Origin: Candidatus Rokuibacteriota bacterium
GTDB taxonomy: Bacteria > Methylomirabilota > Methylomirabilia > Rokubacteriales > CSP1-6
Direction of reading: 5' to 3'
Length of the DNA stretch: 34,594 bases
NCBI GenBank assembly: GCA_003220335.1
Contig: QHSB01000259.1
Span: 1-34,594, forward strand
The position numbers and the translations under genes are program-made. Position 1 is the stretch's first letter. Each line of letters begins with the position of its first letter. This document shows positions 17,784 to 25,143 of the stretch, one piece after another. Below the pieces are notes generated by a model that saw only the letters and a program-made list of their open reading frames with translations, ran no database searches and was not told where the DNA came from.

Positions 17784-18383
17784 ATGAAGACCTGGCTCAA
17801 GGTCCGACTGATCGCCGGCTTCTTCGTCACCGTTCCCGTCGTCGCCACCGCGTGGATTCTGTACGCCTTCTGGAGCTGGATCGACAGCCGCTTCGCCCCG
17901 ATATACGAGCGCATCCTCCGCCGGCCCGTCGAGGGCTGGGGCCTCGGCTTCCTCACCGCGGTGGTCCTGATCCTCCTCATGGGGATCGTCGCGCGCAACG
18001 TGGCGGGACGTCGCGTCCTCGCCTTCGGCGACCGCTGGCTGTACCGCGTGCCCGTCTTCCGGCTGCTGTACCCGTCGGTGAAGATGCTCATCGACTCCTT
18101 CTCGCCGGAGCGGCGGAACTCGTTCAAGGCCGTCGTGCTCGTCCAGCATCCGCGCGAAGGCGCGTACGCGTTTGGGTTCGTGACGAGCCAGGTGTTGCTC
18201 GAATCGCCCGCCGGCAAGGGAGAGATGGTGACCGTCTTCGTGCCGTCGAACAACCTCTATCTCGGCGACATCATCGTGGTGCCCAGCGAGGACGTGATCC
18301 ACACGGGCCTCAGCGTGGAGGAAGGCATCCGCATCATCCTGTCCGCCGGCACGGCGACGCCGCAGCGATTGCCGCGGATTTAG
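17784..18383 (+). CDS. DUF502 family membrane protein
   Basis: This 199-aa protein has two N-terminal membrane segments (about 8-30 and 52-74) and a soluble domain with PVFRLLYPSVKMLIDSFSPE, FVPSNNLYLGDIIVVP and VEEGIRIILSAG, the typical DUF502 blocks. Members are found across bacteria and plants, with no settled function. It starts at ATG 17784 (GTG 17781 is also possible), 15 bp from the divergent SDR gene. Its stop overlaps the convergent hydrolase by 4 bp. Confidence 0.87.
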   Translation: MKTWLKVRLIAGFFVTVPVVATAWILYAFWSWIDSRFAPIYERILRRPVEGWGLGFLTAVVLILLMGIVARNVAGRRVLAFGDRWLYRVPVFRLLYPSVKMLIDSFSPERRNSFKAVVLVQHPREGAYAFGFVTSQVLLESPAGKGEMVTVFVPSNNLYLGDIIVVPSEDVIHTGLSVEEGIRIILSAGTATPQRLPRI

Positions 18384-19009
18384 GCGCCGAGCAGCGCGTC
18401 GGCCCAGGCGGCGACGGCTTCGCCGAGCGGCGCGAGCGATCCGAAGAAGAAATGATCGGCGCCCTCGACCACGACCACCGTCGCCGCCGGCAGGCTCACG
18501 CGCAGCGTCTCGAGCGCATCGGCGGGACAATATTGATCCTCCGCGCCCACGACGACGAGCACCGGCCCGTCGACTCCCGCGGGCAGGTGGACGTCGGTGA
18601 CGCGCAGCGGCGGCGCCACCAGCGCGAGCCCCGCCACCGGCGCCGTGACGGCCACCGCCGCCGCCACGGCCGCGCCGAAGGAGTACCCGGCCAGCGCCAC
18701 GCGGCCGTCGCCGCCCAGCGCATCTTGCAGGCGGGCGAGGCTGGCGCGGACGTCGTCCTGCTCGCCCCGGCCTTCGTCGTGCCGCCCCGTGGAGGCGCCG
18801 ACCCCGCGGAAGTTGAATCGCAGGGTGGCCAGCCCCCGGCCCGCGCAGCTCTCGACGATGCGGGCGACCACCGGACTGTCCATGTCGCCCCCATAGAGAG
18901 GGTGGGGATGGCTGACGACGACGCCCAGCCGGGCCCCGGCGGGCACGCCGAGACGCGCCTCGAGGGTCTCGGTGCCCGCGGGGACGGTCGTCGGCCGCTC
19001 GGCTATCAT
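18380..19009 (-). CDS. Alpha/beta hydrolase (dienelactone hydrolase-like)
   Basis: This is a 209-aa soluble hydrolase. SHPHPLYGGDMDSPV and FNFRGVGASTGRHD form the oxyanion region. The nucleophile elbow is GYSFGA, with the acid in VGAEDQYCP and the His in GADHFFFG, giving a complete Ser-Asp-His triad. This pattern is common in COG2945-type proteins of unknown substrate. I chose ATG 19009 over the track start at 19051, because the extra residues are not family-like. TATTCT lies just upstream on the same strand. The gene is divergent from the anti-sigma-like gene. Confidence 0.85.
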   Translation of the reverse strand: MIAERPTTVPAGTETLEARLGVPAGARLGVVVSHPHPLYGGDMDSPVVARIVESCAGRGLATLRFNFRGVGASTGRHDEGRGEQDDVRASLARLQDALGGDGRVALAGYSFGAAVAAAVAVTAPVAGLALVAPPLRVTDVHLPAGVDGPVLVVVGAEDQYCPADALETLRVSLPAATVVVVEGADHFFFGSLAPLGEAVAAWADALLGA

Positions 19010-19056
19010 GGTGCGGACCTGAGAATAGCGGCGGGGGGGCCGACCGTCCAACCAAC

Positions 19057-19530
19057 GTGCTGAGCCATTACCTGAACCGACGACGACTGGGGGCCTATCT
19101 CGATGGGGCCCTCGATGACGGGACGGCGCGCTCGACGGCCGCCCATCTGGCGACTTGTGGGGTGTGCCAGCGCGAGGCCGAAGGGCTGCGCCGTCTCCGG
19201 GCCCTCCTCCAGCAGAACGTCGTCATGGCCGAACCGGACTGGACCGGCTTCTGGCCGGGTGTCGTCCGGGCCGTCGACGCGGCGAAAACCGCGCGGCCCG
19301 CCCCGGCGGCCCGCCGGGCGTCGCGCCCGCAATGGGCGCTCGGCGGCGCGCTCGCGGCAGCGCTCCTCGTATCGATCGGTGTCTGGCAGTTCGGTCCGGG
19401 TGGCACGCAGCCGGACGGCGTCATCGTCCGGTCCGCCTCCACGGGGCATCCCGGCGCCACGGTCATGGTCTACGGCACGCCGGAGCGTGACGTGGCCGTG
19501 GTCTGGGTGCTCGGCCTCGACGCGAAGTAG
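19057..19530 (+). CDS. Zinc-finger anti-sigma factor-like membrane protein
   Basis: This 157-aa protein has a short N-terminal ZAS-type zinc finger (HLATCGVCQREAEGL, the HxxxCxxC pattern at about 29-36). A single membrane helix follows at about 93-112 (WALGGALAAALLVSIGVW), then a small outer domain. This is the build of anti-sigma factors that hold ECF sigma factors at the membrane. No sigma factor gene is adjacent, so its partner, if any, lies elsewhere. Start GTG 19057. It converges on cpoB with only 6 bp between them. Confidence 0.68.
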   Translation: MLSHYLNRRRLGAYLDGALDDGTARSTAAHLATCGVCQREAEGLRRLRALLQQNVVMAEPDWTGFWPGVVRAVDAAKTARPAPAARRASRPQWALGGALAAALLVSIGVWQFGPGGTQPDGVIVRSASTGHPGATVMVYGTPERDVAVVWVLGLDAK

Positions 19531-19536
19531 GAGGGC

Positions 19537-20406
19537 TCAGCGCGGCCGCAGCGCCGCAAGGCGCTCGCGCGCCAGCGCGCTCTCCTCGGATTGCGGGAAC
19601 GTCTCCACGAGATATTGCAGTCGCTGCTCCGCGACCGCAGGCTGCTTCAGCTCGAGCAACACCAGCGCCTCCTTGTACAGGGACGCCGGCGCCTTGTCGC
19701 TGCGCGGGTAGTTGGCGAGCACCTTCCGGAATTCCTGCACGGCCTGCTCGAGGGCTTCGGTCGCCGGCTGAGACTGTCCCGCGTTCGTATACCCGCGCGC
19801 GAGCGAGAAGTGCGCCTCGCCGATCCAGTACTGCGCGGCACCCGCGAGCGCCTGGTCCGGGAAGCGGCGCAGGAACTCGCGAAAGCCGGCGATCGCCAGC
19901 GCATAACTGCCCTTGCTGAAATCGAGGTACGCCGCCTGATAGATGTCTTGCGGCTGCAGCGCGTTGGTCGTGGGCCGGTTGCCGCCGGCCGCCGGTGGCG
20001 GCGCCGCCGCCGCCGGGACGGCGGGCACGGCGCTGGGTGAACGCGTCGCCGTGGGCGCCGGTGCGGCCGCGCGCGGCTGGCGCGAGAGCGCGTCGACCCT
20101 GCTGTTCAGCTCGTCGAGCTGGCCGGAAAGCGTGGTGAGCGACGACGTCAGGGCGTCCACGCGCTCCGCCAGCGCGGCCAGACGCCGCTCGGCTTCCCCG
20201 TCACGCTCGCGCTCGCGACGCTGCGCCTGCGCGAGCGCGGCCTCGGCCTCGCCGAGCGCGCGCTGGGCACGCTGCTGCGCGATCGTCACGTCCGTCCGGA
20301 GCTGGACGAGATCCTGTTGGGTGGCGACGCCGGTGACGTCCTGGACCGACGCGCAGCCGCCGAGCAACAAGACGGCGAGGAGAAGGGCGCACCTTCCCCT
20401 CGCCAT
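19537..20406 (-). CDS. cpoB: Tol-Pal system protein YbgF/CpoB
   Basis: This 289-aa lipoprotein or periplasmic protein coordinates Tol-Pal function with cell-wall synthesis during division. It has a lipobox LGGC (Cys about 18), a long coiled coil (about 30-110), a Pro/Ala-rich linker, and TPR repeats from about 150 to the end (DIYQAAYLDFSKGSYALAIAGF, then QYWIGEAHFSLARGY). E. coli CpoB is not lipidated, so the lipobox is a difference. I chose ATG 20406 over the track start at 20487 because the signal peptide begins there. Last gene of the tol operon, 11 bp after pal. Confidence 0.88.
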   Translation of the reverse strand: MARGRCALLLAVLLLGGCASVQDVTGVATQQDLVQLRTDVTIAQQRAQRALGEAEAALAQAQRRERERDGEAERRLAALAERVDALTSSLTTLSGQLDELNSRVDALSRQPRAAAPAPTATRSPSAVPAVPAAAAPPPAAGGNRPTTNALQPQDIYQAAYLDFSKGSYALAIAGFREFLRRFPDQALAGAAQYWIGEAHFSLARGYTNAGQSQPATEALEQAVQEFRKVLANYPRSDKAPASLYKEALVLLELKQPAVAEQRLQYLVETFPQSEESALARERLAALRPR

Positions 20407-20417
20407 GGAATCCGAGG

Positions 20418-20882
20418 CTACCGGGGCTTGGCGAGGAAGTGCGCGCGGCGGTTCTTGGCCCAGCACGCTTCGTTGTGCTCGGTGCACTGTGGGCGCTCTT
20501 CCCCGTAGCTGATGATGGTGATGCGGTTGGCCTGCACGCCCTGCGACACCAGATAGTTCATCGTGGACTTGGCGCGTCGTTCGGAGCGGATGTCGTACTT
20601 GTCGAAATCGAAGAACACGTCGACGAGCTCGGGAACTGCGGCGAAATCCTGCACGGCTGGCCGAGCCGTGCTGCTTGGAGCCGGCGTCGTCGTGGCGGCC
20701 GTCGGCGTGTCGCTCTGCACCGGCGCCGGGGCGGGCGGCGGCGTGGACGCGGTCGTGCTCGCGGAGCCGGTCGGCGCGGGAGCGGCCGCTTGCGTGGTCG
20801 CGGGTCGCTTGGCGCAGCCGCTGAGCACCACGGCGGCGACGAGCAATGATGAGAGCACGAGATGCGAGCAGCGCGTAAGCAT
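20418..20882 (-). CDS. pal: Peptidoglycan-associated lipoprotein Pal, with internally shortened OmpA domain
   Basis: This 154-aa outer-membrane lipoprotein has lipobox LSGC (Cys about 23), an Ala/Pro/Thr-rich linker of about 60 residues, then DVFFDFDKYDIR. The normal Pal sequence should continue for about 35-40 residues, including the GHCDERGTNEYN peptidoglycan-binding segment. Here the protein jumps straight to SERRAKSTMNYLVSQG, then RITIISYGEERPQCTEHNEACWAKNRRAHF. The frame is intact. Start ATG 20882 has a strong Shine-Dalgarno (AAAAGGAG). It may bind peptidoglycan poorly or not at all; an assembly error is the main alternative. Confidence 0.85.
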   Translation of the reverse strand: MLTRCSHLVLSSLLVAAVVLSGCAKRPATTQAAAPAPTGSASTTASTPPPAPAPVQSDTPTAATTTPAPSSTARPAVQDFAAVPELVDVFFDFDKYDIRSERRAKSTMNYLVSQGVQANRITIISYGEERPQCTEHNEACWAKNRRAHFLAKPR

Positions 20883-20937
20883 GACGTCTCCTTTTGGCGT
20901 GCGCTGGAGTGTCCGCTTCTTCAACGGGAAAAGGGTA

Positions 20938-22272
20938 TCACGGCAAGCGAGGCGACCACGAAGGACTTGTCGCTTCGCCGGCGCCGCGGGTGACGGCCTC
21001 CTGGGCCGAACCGTCGGCCAGCATCGCGAAGATTTGCCAGCGTCCGTTGCGATTCGACTGGAACGCGAGGTGACGGCCGTTGGGCGCCCACGTTGCGCCC
21101 TGGTTGTCGGCGGTGCCACCCGTGAGGCGGCGTGGATTCGAGCCGTCCACGTTCACGATCCAGAGGTCGTGCGTGGCCCCGCGCGCCGTGTAGACGAGCG
21201 TGTCACCCTTCGGCGACCAGCGCGGCTGCGTGTGGAACCCGCCCGACGTCAGCTGCCGCACGCTCAGCCCGTCGGCGTCCATCACATAGACGTTGGGCGT
21301 TCCGTTGCGGTCGGAGATGAAGGCGATCTGGCGTCCCGAGGGTGACCACGTCGGCTCGGTGTCGATGCCCGCGTTGCGCGTGAGCCGGCGCATCGTGGCC
21401 GTGGCCAGCGCATAGACGTAGATCTCCGGGTTTCCGTCCTTGCTGAGCGTGAGCGCGAGGCTCTTGCCGTCGGGGCTGAAGGCGGGCGAGGTGTTGATGC
21501 CGACGAACGCCGCCAGCGTCTGCTCGGGCCGCCGCTCGAACGGGAACACGCGGTAGAGGTCGGGGTAACCCTGCTTGTAGGACGTGTACGCGAGCGAGCG
21601 CGCATCCGGACTCCACACCGGCGTCAGGTTGATGGAGCCGTTGCGCGTGACCGGCGCCTGACCGACGCCGTCGTAGTCCGAGATGACGATCTCTTTGGCG
21701 CCGAGCGGCCCCATCACGTAGGCGAGCTTGGTGTCCGCGATCCCCGACTCGCCCGTGAACTGCAGGACGACGTCGTCCGCGATCTTGTGCGCGAGCCTGC
21801 GCGGCAGCGCGATCGGCGTCTCGAACTTCTTGGTCGCGATGAGGCGGTGGTCGGGCGTGGTGAGGTCGTAGAGCCGCATCTCGCCCTCGAGCCGATCCGA
21901 TCTCACGGTGAGCAGACCGTGCAACCCCGCGTGGGCGCCGGCGGCCGCGAACTCCCGCCACGACTGCTCGAGCATCGCCGGGTTGTTCGCCGGGATCGCC
22001 CCCGTTCCGGCAACGACGCTGAACAGCCCGGAGAAGGTGAGGTCACTGCCGGTCACCGACGCGAGCAGCTTGGCGTTGCCCGCGGTGTCGGTGCCCGCGA
22101 CCACGGTGAACTCGGGGACGGCGATGTTGAGCTTCTTGGCGCCGCCTCCCGTCACGTTGACGTACACGTCGGTGGCCGGCCCGCCGGTCTGCTGCGCGGG
22201 CGACGGCCACGGCGCGGTGAGCGCCAGGAAAACAGCGAGCATCGCGACGGCCGACATCGTTCGACAGGACAC
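20938..22272 (-). CDS. tolB: Tol-Pal system beta-propeller protein TolB
   Basis: This is a periplasmic protein of 444 aa. A signal peptide at about 1-26 ends near PAQQ. The N-terminal TolB domain (LNIAVPEF, FSGLFSVV) is followed by a propeller with at least five WSPDG-type blades: VWSPDARSLAYTS, AFSPDGKSLALTL, TWSPSGRQIAFIS, RWSPKGDTLVYTA and TWAPNGRHLAFQS. TolB binds Pal and relays energy from TolA. Start GTG 22272 is preferred over ATG 22257: it has a GAGG ribosome site at good spacing and gives the signal peptide its only N-terminal Arg. It follows tolA by 3 bp. Confidence 0.93.
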   Translation of the reverse strand: MSCRTMSAVAMLAVFLALTAPWPSPAQQTGGPATDVYVNVTGGGAKKLNIAVPEFTVVAGTDTAGNAKLLASVTGSDLTFSGLFSVVAGTGAIPANNPAMLEQSWREFAAAGAHAGLHGLLTVRSDRLEGEMRLYDLTTPDHRLIATKKFETPIALPRRLAHKIADDVVLQFTGESGIADTKLAYVMGPLGAKEIVISDYDGVGQAPVTRNGSINLTPVWSPDARSLAYTSYKQGYPDLYRVFPFERRPEQTLAAFVGINTSPAFSPDGKSLALTLSKDGNPEIYVYALATATMRRLTRNAGIDTEPTWSPSGRQIAFISDRNGTPNVYVMDADGLSVRQLTSGGFHTQPRWSPKGDTLVYTARGATHDLWIVNVDGSNPRRLTGGTADNQGATWAPNGRHLAFQSNRNGRWQIFAMLADGSAQEAVTRGAGEATSPSWSPRLP

Positions 22273-22275
22273 TGA

Positions 22276-23121
22276 TTAACCTCGCTCGGCGGAGAAATTG
22301 AAGCCCAGGTGCACGCGCAGCACCGGGCCGGAGAACTCGGGCGGCAGCGGCGGGAACGGCGCCGCCTCGGTGATGGCGCGCAGCGCGGCCTGATCATAGT
22401 ACGGGTTGCCGGACGGCTTCTCGATCGCGAGCGCGGTGACTCGGCCATCGCGGTTGATCTCGAAGACGGCGACCGGCTGCTGGCCGGGAATCGCCTTGTC
22501 GGCCCAGCGCTCGGTGACCTTTGCCTGCACGCGGCTCAGGTACCACGCGAAGGGAAAGTCGGTGACGTTGAGCGTCATCGCGCCCGCGCCCTGCGGCGAC
22601 CCATCACGCCGTCCGATGGGAGGAGGCGTCGTGGCGCGCGCCACCGTCTCGCTCAGCGCGCGCTCCGGCGCGGGCGCCGGCTTGGACGACGAGCTCGCCA
22701 TCGAGGGCAGCTCCTTGTCGCCCGCCCGCGGCGCGGCCGACGGACGCGGCGCCAGCGCCCGGTCGGGCAGCTCGCGCGCGCGCGCCGGCATCTCGGGCGC
22801 CGTCGTCTCCCGCGTGGCTTCCCGCTGCGGCAGCTCCGTCGGGCGCGCCGGCAGTGCGGGCGCGACCTCTTCCGGCCGCGGCGGCAGCGCGGGCGTCGCC
22901 TGTCCTTGCGGCGAGCCGACGGCGGCGACGGCGGGCACGAGATTGACGATGTACGTCTTGGGCTGCGACGGCGACCACACGTACGGCGCGAGCACGAAGA
23001 CGACGGCGAGGACGACGTGCAGCATCGCCGAGAGGACCGTTGCCGTGATGGGCAGCGGCGCCTTCCCGAGGGCAGGGCCGCGCGCCGGACGCATCCGGAT
23101 CGTGGCGGCGGCGATGCTCAT
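22276..23121 (-). CDS. tolA: TolA/TonB-type energy transducer
   Basis: This 281-aa protein has one N-terminal membrane helix (about 24-46). A long Pro/Ala/Arg/Glu-rich periplasmic stretch follows (about 60-180, with repeats like LPARPTELP), then a C-terminal TonB-like domain (AWYLSRVQAKVTERWADKAI, then VAVFEINRDGRVTALAIEKPSGNPYYDQAALRAI). It should link the TolQR motor to TolB/Pal. By sequence the C-terminal domain is TonB_C; the position between tolR and tolB gives it the TolA role. It starts 1 bp after the tolR stop. Confidence 0.88.
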   Translation of the reverse strand: MSIAAATIRMRPARGPALGKAPLPITATVLSAMLHVVLAVVFVLAPYVWSPSQPKTYIVNLVPAVAAVGSPQGQATPALPPRPEEVAPALPARPTELPQREATRETTAPEMPARARELPDRALAPRPSAAPRAGDKELPSMASSSSKPAPAPERALSETVARATTPPPIGRRDGSPQGAGAMTLNVTDFPFAWYLSRVQAKVTERWADKAIPGQQPVAVFEINRDGRVTALAIEKPSGNPYYDQAALRAITEAAPFPPLPPEFSGPVLRVHLGFNFSAERG

Positions 23122-23122
23122 G

Positions 23123-23551
23123 TCAGCGCTCGCGGACGGGCTCGGTCACCATGCCGAGGCGCTCGATGCCGGCGCGCCGGACCATGTCCATCGTCTCGAT
23201 CACCGCGCCGTAGGCGAGGCCCGCGTCGGCCTTGAGGTAGACGGTCTTGTCCTTGCGCGTGCGGAAAGCGTCGCGGAGCATGCCCTCGAGGCCGCCGGGC
23301 GGAACGCGCTTCTCGTTCAGATAGAGCGCGCGGTCCTTCGTCACCGTGAGGACCATGCGCTCCTCGACCGCGGTCGGCTTGGCGGCCGCGCGCGGCAGGT
23401 TCACGTCGATCCCGCGGTACATCATCGGGGCCGTGAGCATGAAGATCAGCAGGAGGACGAGGACCACGTCGACCAGCGGGATGATGTTGATCTCGGCGAG
23501 GCTCGTCCCGATGCGGCGCGTGCCGCCGGGCGGCCCGACGCTAAATGCCAT
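23123..23551 (-). CDS. tolR: Biopolymer transport protein TolR/ExbD
   Basis: This 142-aa inner-membrane protein has one membrane helix. The family motif is INIIPLVDVVLVLLLIFML, with the Asp that carries protons in the TolQR motor. The periplasmic domain ends with VYLKADAGLAYGAVIETMDMVRRAGIERLGMVTEP, which is diagnostic. Start ATG 23551 lies inside the end of tolQ (11-bp overlap), indicating translational coupling. Confidence 0.93.
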   Translation of the reverse strand: MAFSVGPPGGTRRIGTSLAEINIIPLVDVVLVLLLIFMLTAPMMYRGIDVNLPRAAAKPTAVEERMVLTVTKDRALYLNEKRVPPGGLEGMLRDAFRTRKDKTVYLKADAGLAYGAVIETMDMVRRAGIERLGMVTEPVRER

Positions 23552-24269
23552 CTTTCGTGGGCCGCGCGAGCTTGGGCGCGGGGCGGCTCAGGAGGTTGAG
23601 CATGTCGAGCGAGAACCCCTCCATCTCCGTCGCCCAGTGCTTGACGCGATTGACGAAGTAGTTGTAGCCGATGACGGCCGGGATGGCGGCGCCGAGCCCG
23701 GCCGCCGTCGCCACGAGCGCCTCCGAGATTCCGGGCGCGACCACCGCGAGGCTGGCCGAACCCTGCGCGCCGATCCCGTGGAAGGAGTTCATGACGCCCA
23801 CCACGGTACCGAAGAGGCCGATGAACGGGCAGGCGCTCGCCGTCGTCGCGAGGAACGGCAGGTACCGCTCCAGCTGGGCGACGTCGAGACCCGCCGCGCG
23901 GCGCATGGCGCGGTCGGCCGCCTCGAGCCGGTCGGTGCTCGCCTCCTCGCCCTCGTCCACGAAGTGCTCCAGGTCGTGGCTGCCCGCCAGCTCCTGGTAC
24001 GCGGCGAAGTAGAGCTGCGCGAGCGGACTCTCGCGGAACTTCTTGGCCGCGACCGCCACGACGCTGGGCCGCCGACCCTCACGAAAGACCTTGAGGAAGC
24101 CGAGGGTCTGGCGCCGTACGCGCCGGAACTGCCACCACTTTTCGACGATGAGCGCCCAGCTGATGATCGAGAAGATCGCGAGCACCGCGAGGACGGCCTT
24201 CGCGATAGGGCCCGCGCTCAGGATGAGCTCGAGAACGCCGCCGGTCAGCGTATCGGGAGAGGTAGGCAC
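23541..24269 (-). CDS. tolQ: Biopolymer transport protein TolQ/ExbB
   Basis: This 242-aa inner-membrane proton channel subunit has a first helix at about 22-44 and two more in the conserved MotA/TolQ/ExbB domain. That domain is seen as PFIGLFGTVVGVMNSFHGIG, then GISEALVATAAGLGAAIPAVIGYNYF. It is the first gene of the tol operon. Start GTG 24269 has Shine-Dalgarno AAGGAG 6 nt upstream. A near-consensus promoter lies about 23-51 bp before it. Confidence 0.93.
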   Translation of the reverse strand: MPTSPDTLTGGVLELILSAGPIAKAVLAVLAIFSIISWALIVEKWWQFRRVRRQTLGFLKVFREGRRPSVVAVAAKKFRESPLAQLYFAAYQELAGSHDLEHFVDEGEEASTDRLEAADRAMRRAAGLDVAQLERYLPFLATTASACPFIGLFGTVVGVMNSFHGIGAQGSASLAVVAPGISEALVATAAGLGAAIPAVIGYNYFVNRVKHWATEMEGFSLDMLNLLSRPAPKLARPTKDGI

Positions 24270-24291
24270 GCGCGCTCCTTAGGTTCCTTTG

Positions 24292-24320
24292 ATGATACGG
24301 ACCGGGCCACGGGGTGTCAA
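24292..24320 (-). promoter_or_regulatory. Sigma70-type promoter of the tol-pal operon
   Basis: On the minus strand TTGACA (24320-24315), a 17-bp spacer and TATCAT (24297-24292) form a near-perfect housekeeping promoter. The predicted start near 24285 gives a leader of about 16 nt that contains AAGGAG before the tolQ GTG. It is the strongest promoter-like sequence in the window. Confidence 0.75.
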
Positions 24321-24322
24321 CA

Positions 24323-24336
24323 TTTTCGGCCGAAAA
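24323..24336. promoter_or_regulatory. Perfect 14-bp palindrome between divergent promoters (operator candidate)
   Basis: TTTTCGGCCGAAAA is its own reverse complement. It sits 2 bp upstream of the tolQ -35 and 14 bp upstream of the -35 of the LolA-like gene. A dimeric regulator bound here could contact or block both promoters. The flanking A/T tracts could also act as UP-element-like DNA. No matching regulator gene is in the window. Confidence 0.5.
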
Positions 24337-24350
24337 AATCAGGCTTTTCG

Positions 24351-24380
24351 TTGACTTCTCGGATGCGCCACCCGTATAAC
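24351..24380 (+). promoter_or_regulatory. Sigma70-type promoter of the LolA-like gene
   Basis: TTGACT (24351-24356), an 18-bp spacer and TATAAC (24375-24380) make a good promoter match. The expected transcription start is about 24387, which is exactly a GTG in frame with the LolA-like protein. The ATG at 24363 lies inside the promoter spacer and would not be on this transcript. Confidence 0.62.
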
Positions 24381-24386
24381 CGACTC

Positions 24387-25139
24387 GTGGTTCGGGCCGT
24401 TCCCGCGATGGTCATCCTGGCCGCGCTGCTCTCCGTCGCCGCCGCCTCCGGCTCCGACGCGCGCACCGCCGTGGATGCATTCGTCGCCCGCCTCGGCGAG
24501 GTCAACGTGGCGGACCTCGTGATCGAGCAGACGCTGACGCTCTTCGATCCCGGCGGCCGCCACCCCCAATCGAGCGGTGAGCAGCGCGTCTACATCAAGC
24601 TGCCGCGCCGGCAGCGCGTGGAGCAGACGATCGACGGGCAGAAGGAGGTGCGACTGACCGTCGGCGACCGCGTCTGGGTCCGCGCGCCTGACGGAAAGAC
24701 GTTCGAGGCGCCGCCGCCGGGTACGCGTGATTCGACGCACCTGCTCGTCCCGTTCCGGCGCACCGGCGCCGACCTGCTCGCGGAGTGGAAGGCGCTCGGC
24801 GTGCGCGACGACGTCAGCTACGGCACGCGCTTCGGCGATCGGACGGTCACGGTCATCGGCGCCCGGGCCGGCGAGCGCACGGTCCCCCAGGTGTGGCTGG
24901 ATCCCGAGCGGGGTGTGGTGCGCTTCGTCACGCGCGAAAAGCTGCCGACGGGTGAGGCCGTCATCGACGTCGCGTTCACCGAGCACCGTCCGCTCGTGGG
25001 CGGGTTCGCGCTGCCGCACCGGCAGGAGGCGTATCTGGACGGCAAGCTGGTCGTGCGCGTCCTCGTCCGCTCCGCCGCCGTCAACTCCGGCCTCGACGAC
25101 GCGCTGTTCGATCCCGACGCGCTCCGCCGCGGCCGCTGA
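24387..25139 (+). CDS. LolA-like outer-membrane lipoprotein carrier/sorting protein
   Basis: This periplasmic protein of about 250 aa has a signal peptide (AMVILAALLSVAAASG, cleaved near SGSDA). A LolA/LolB-type beta fold follows: VADLVIEQTLTLFDPGGR, then VYIKLPRRQRVEQTIDGQKEVRLTVGDRVWV, and VIDVAFTEHRPLVGGFALPHR. Relatives carry lipoproteins or sort outer-membrane components; sequence alone does not prove classic LolA. Candidate starts are ATG 24363, GTG 24387 and ATG 24408. I chose GTG 24387 because the promoter predicts transcription from that base. The GNAT gene follows after 4 bp. Confidence 0.75.
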   Translation: MVRAVPAMVILAALLSVAAASGSDARTAVDAFVARLGEVNVADLVIEQTLTLFDPGGRHPQSSGEQRVYIKLPRRQRVEQTIDGQKEVRLTVGDRVWVRAPDGKTFEAPPPGTRDSTHLLVPFRRTGADLLAEWKALGVRDDVSYGTRFGDRTVTVIGARAGERTVPQVWLDPERGVVRFVTREKLPTGEAVIDVAFTEHRPLVGGFALPHRQEAYLDGKLVVRVLVRSAAVNSGLDDALFDPDALRRGR

Positions 25140-25143
25140 CGAC

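Noticed and set aside
17769-19055. Upstream extension of the SDR ORF (681 aa in the track)
   Set aside because: It is antisense to DUF502 and in a shadow frame of the alpha/beta hydrolase. The SDR domain starts at MTRRNPQ, 17768.
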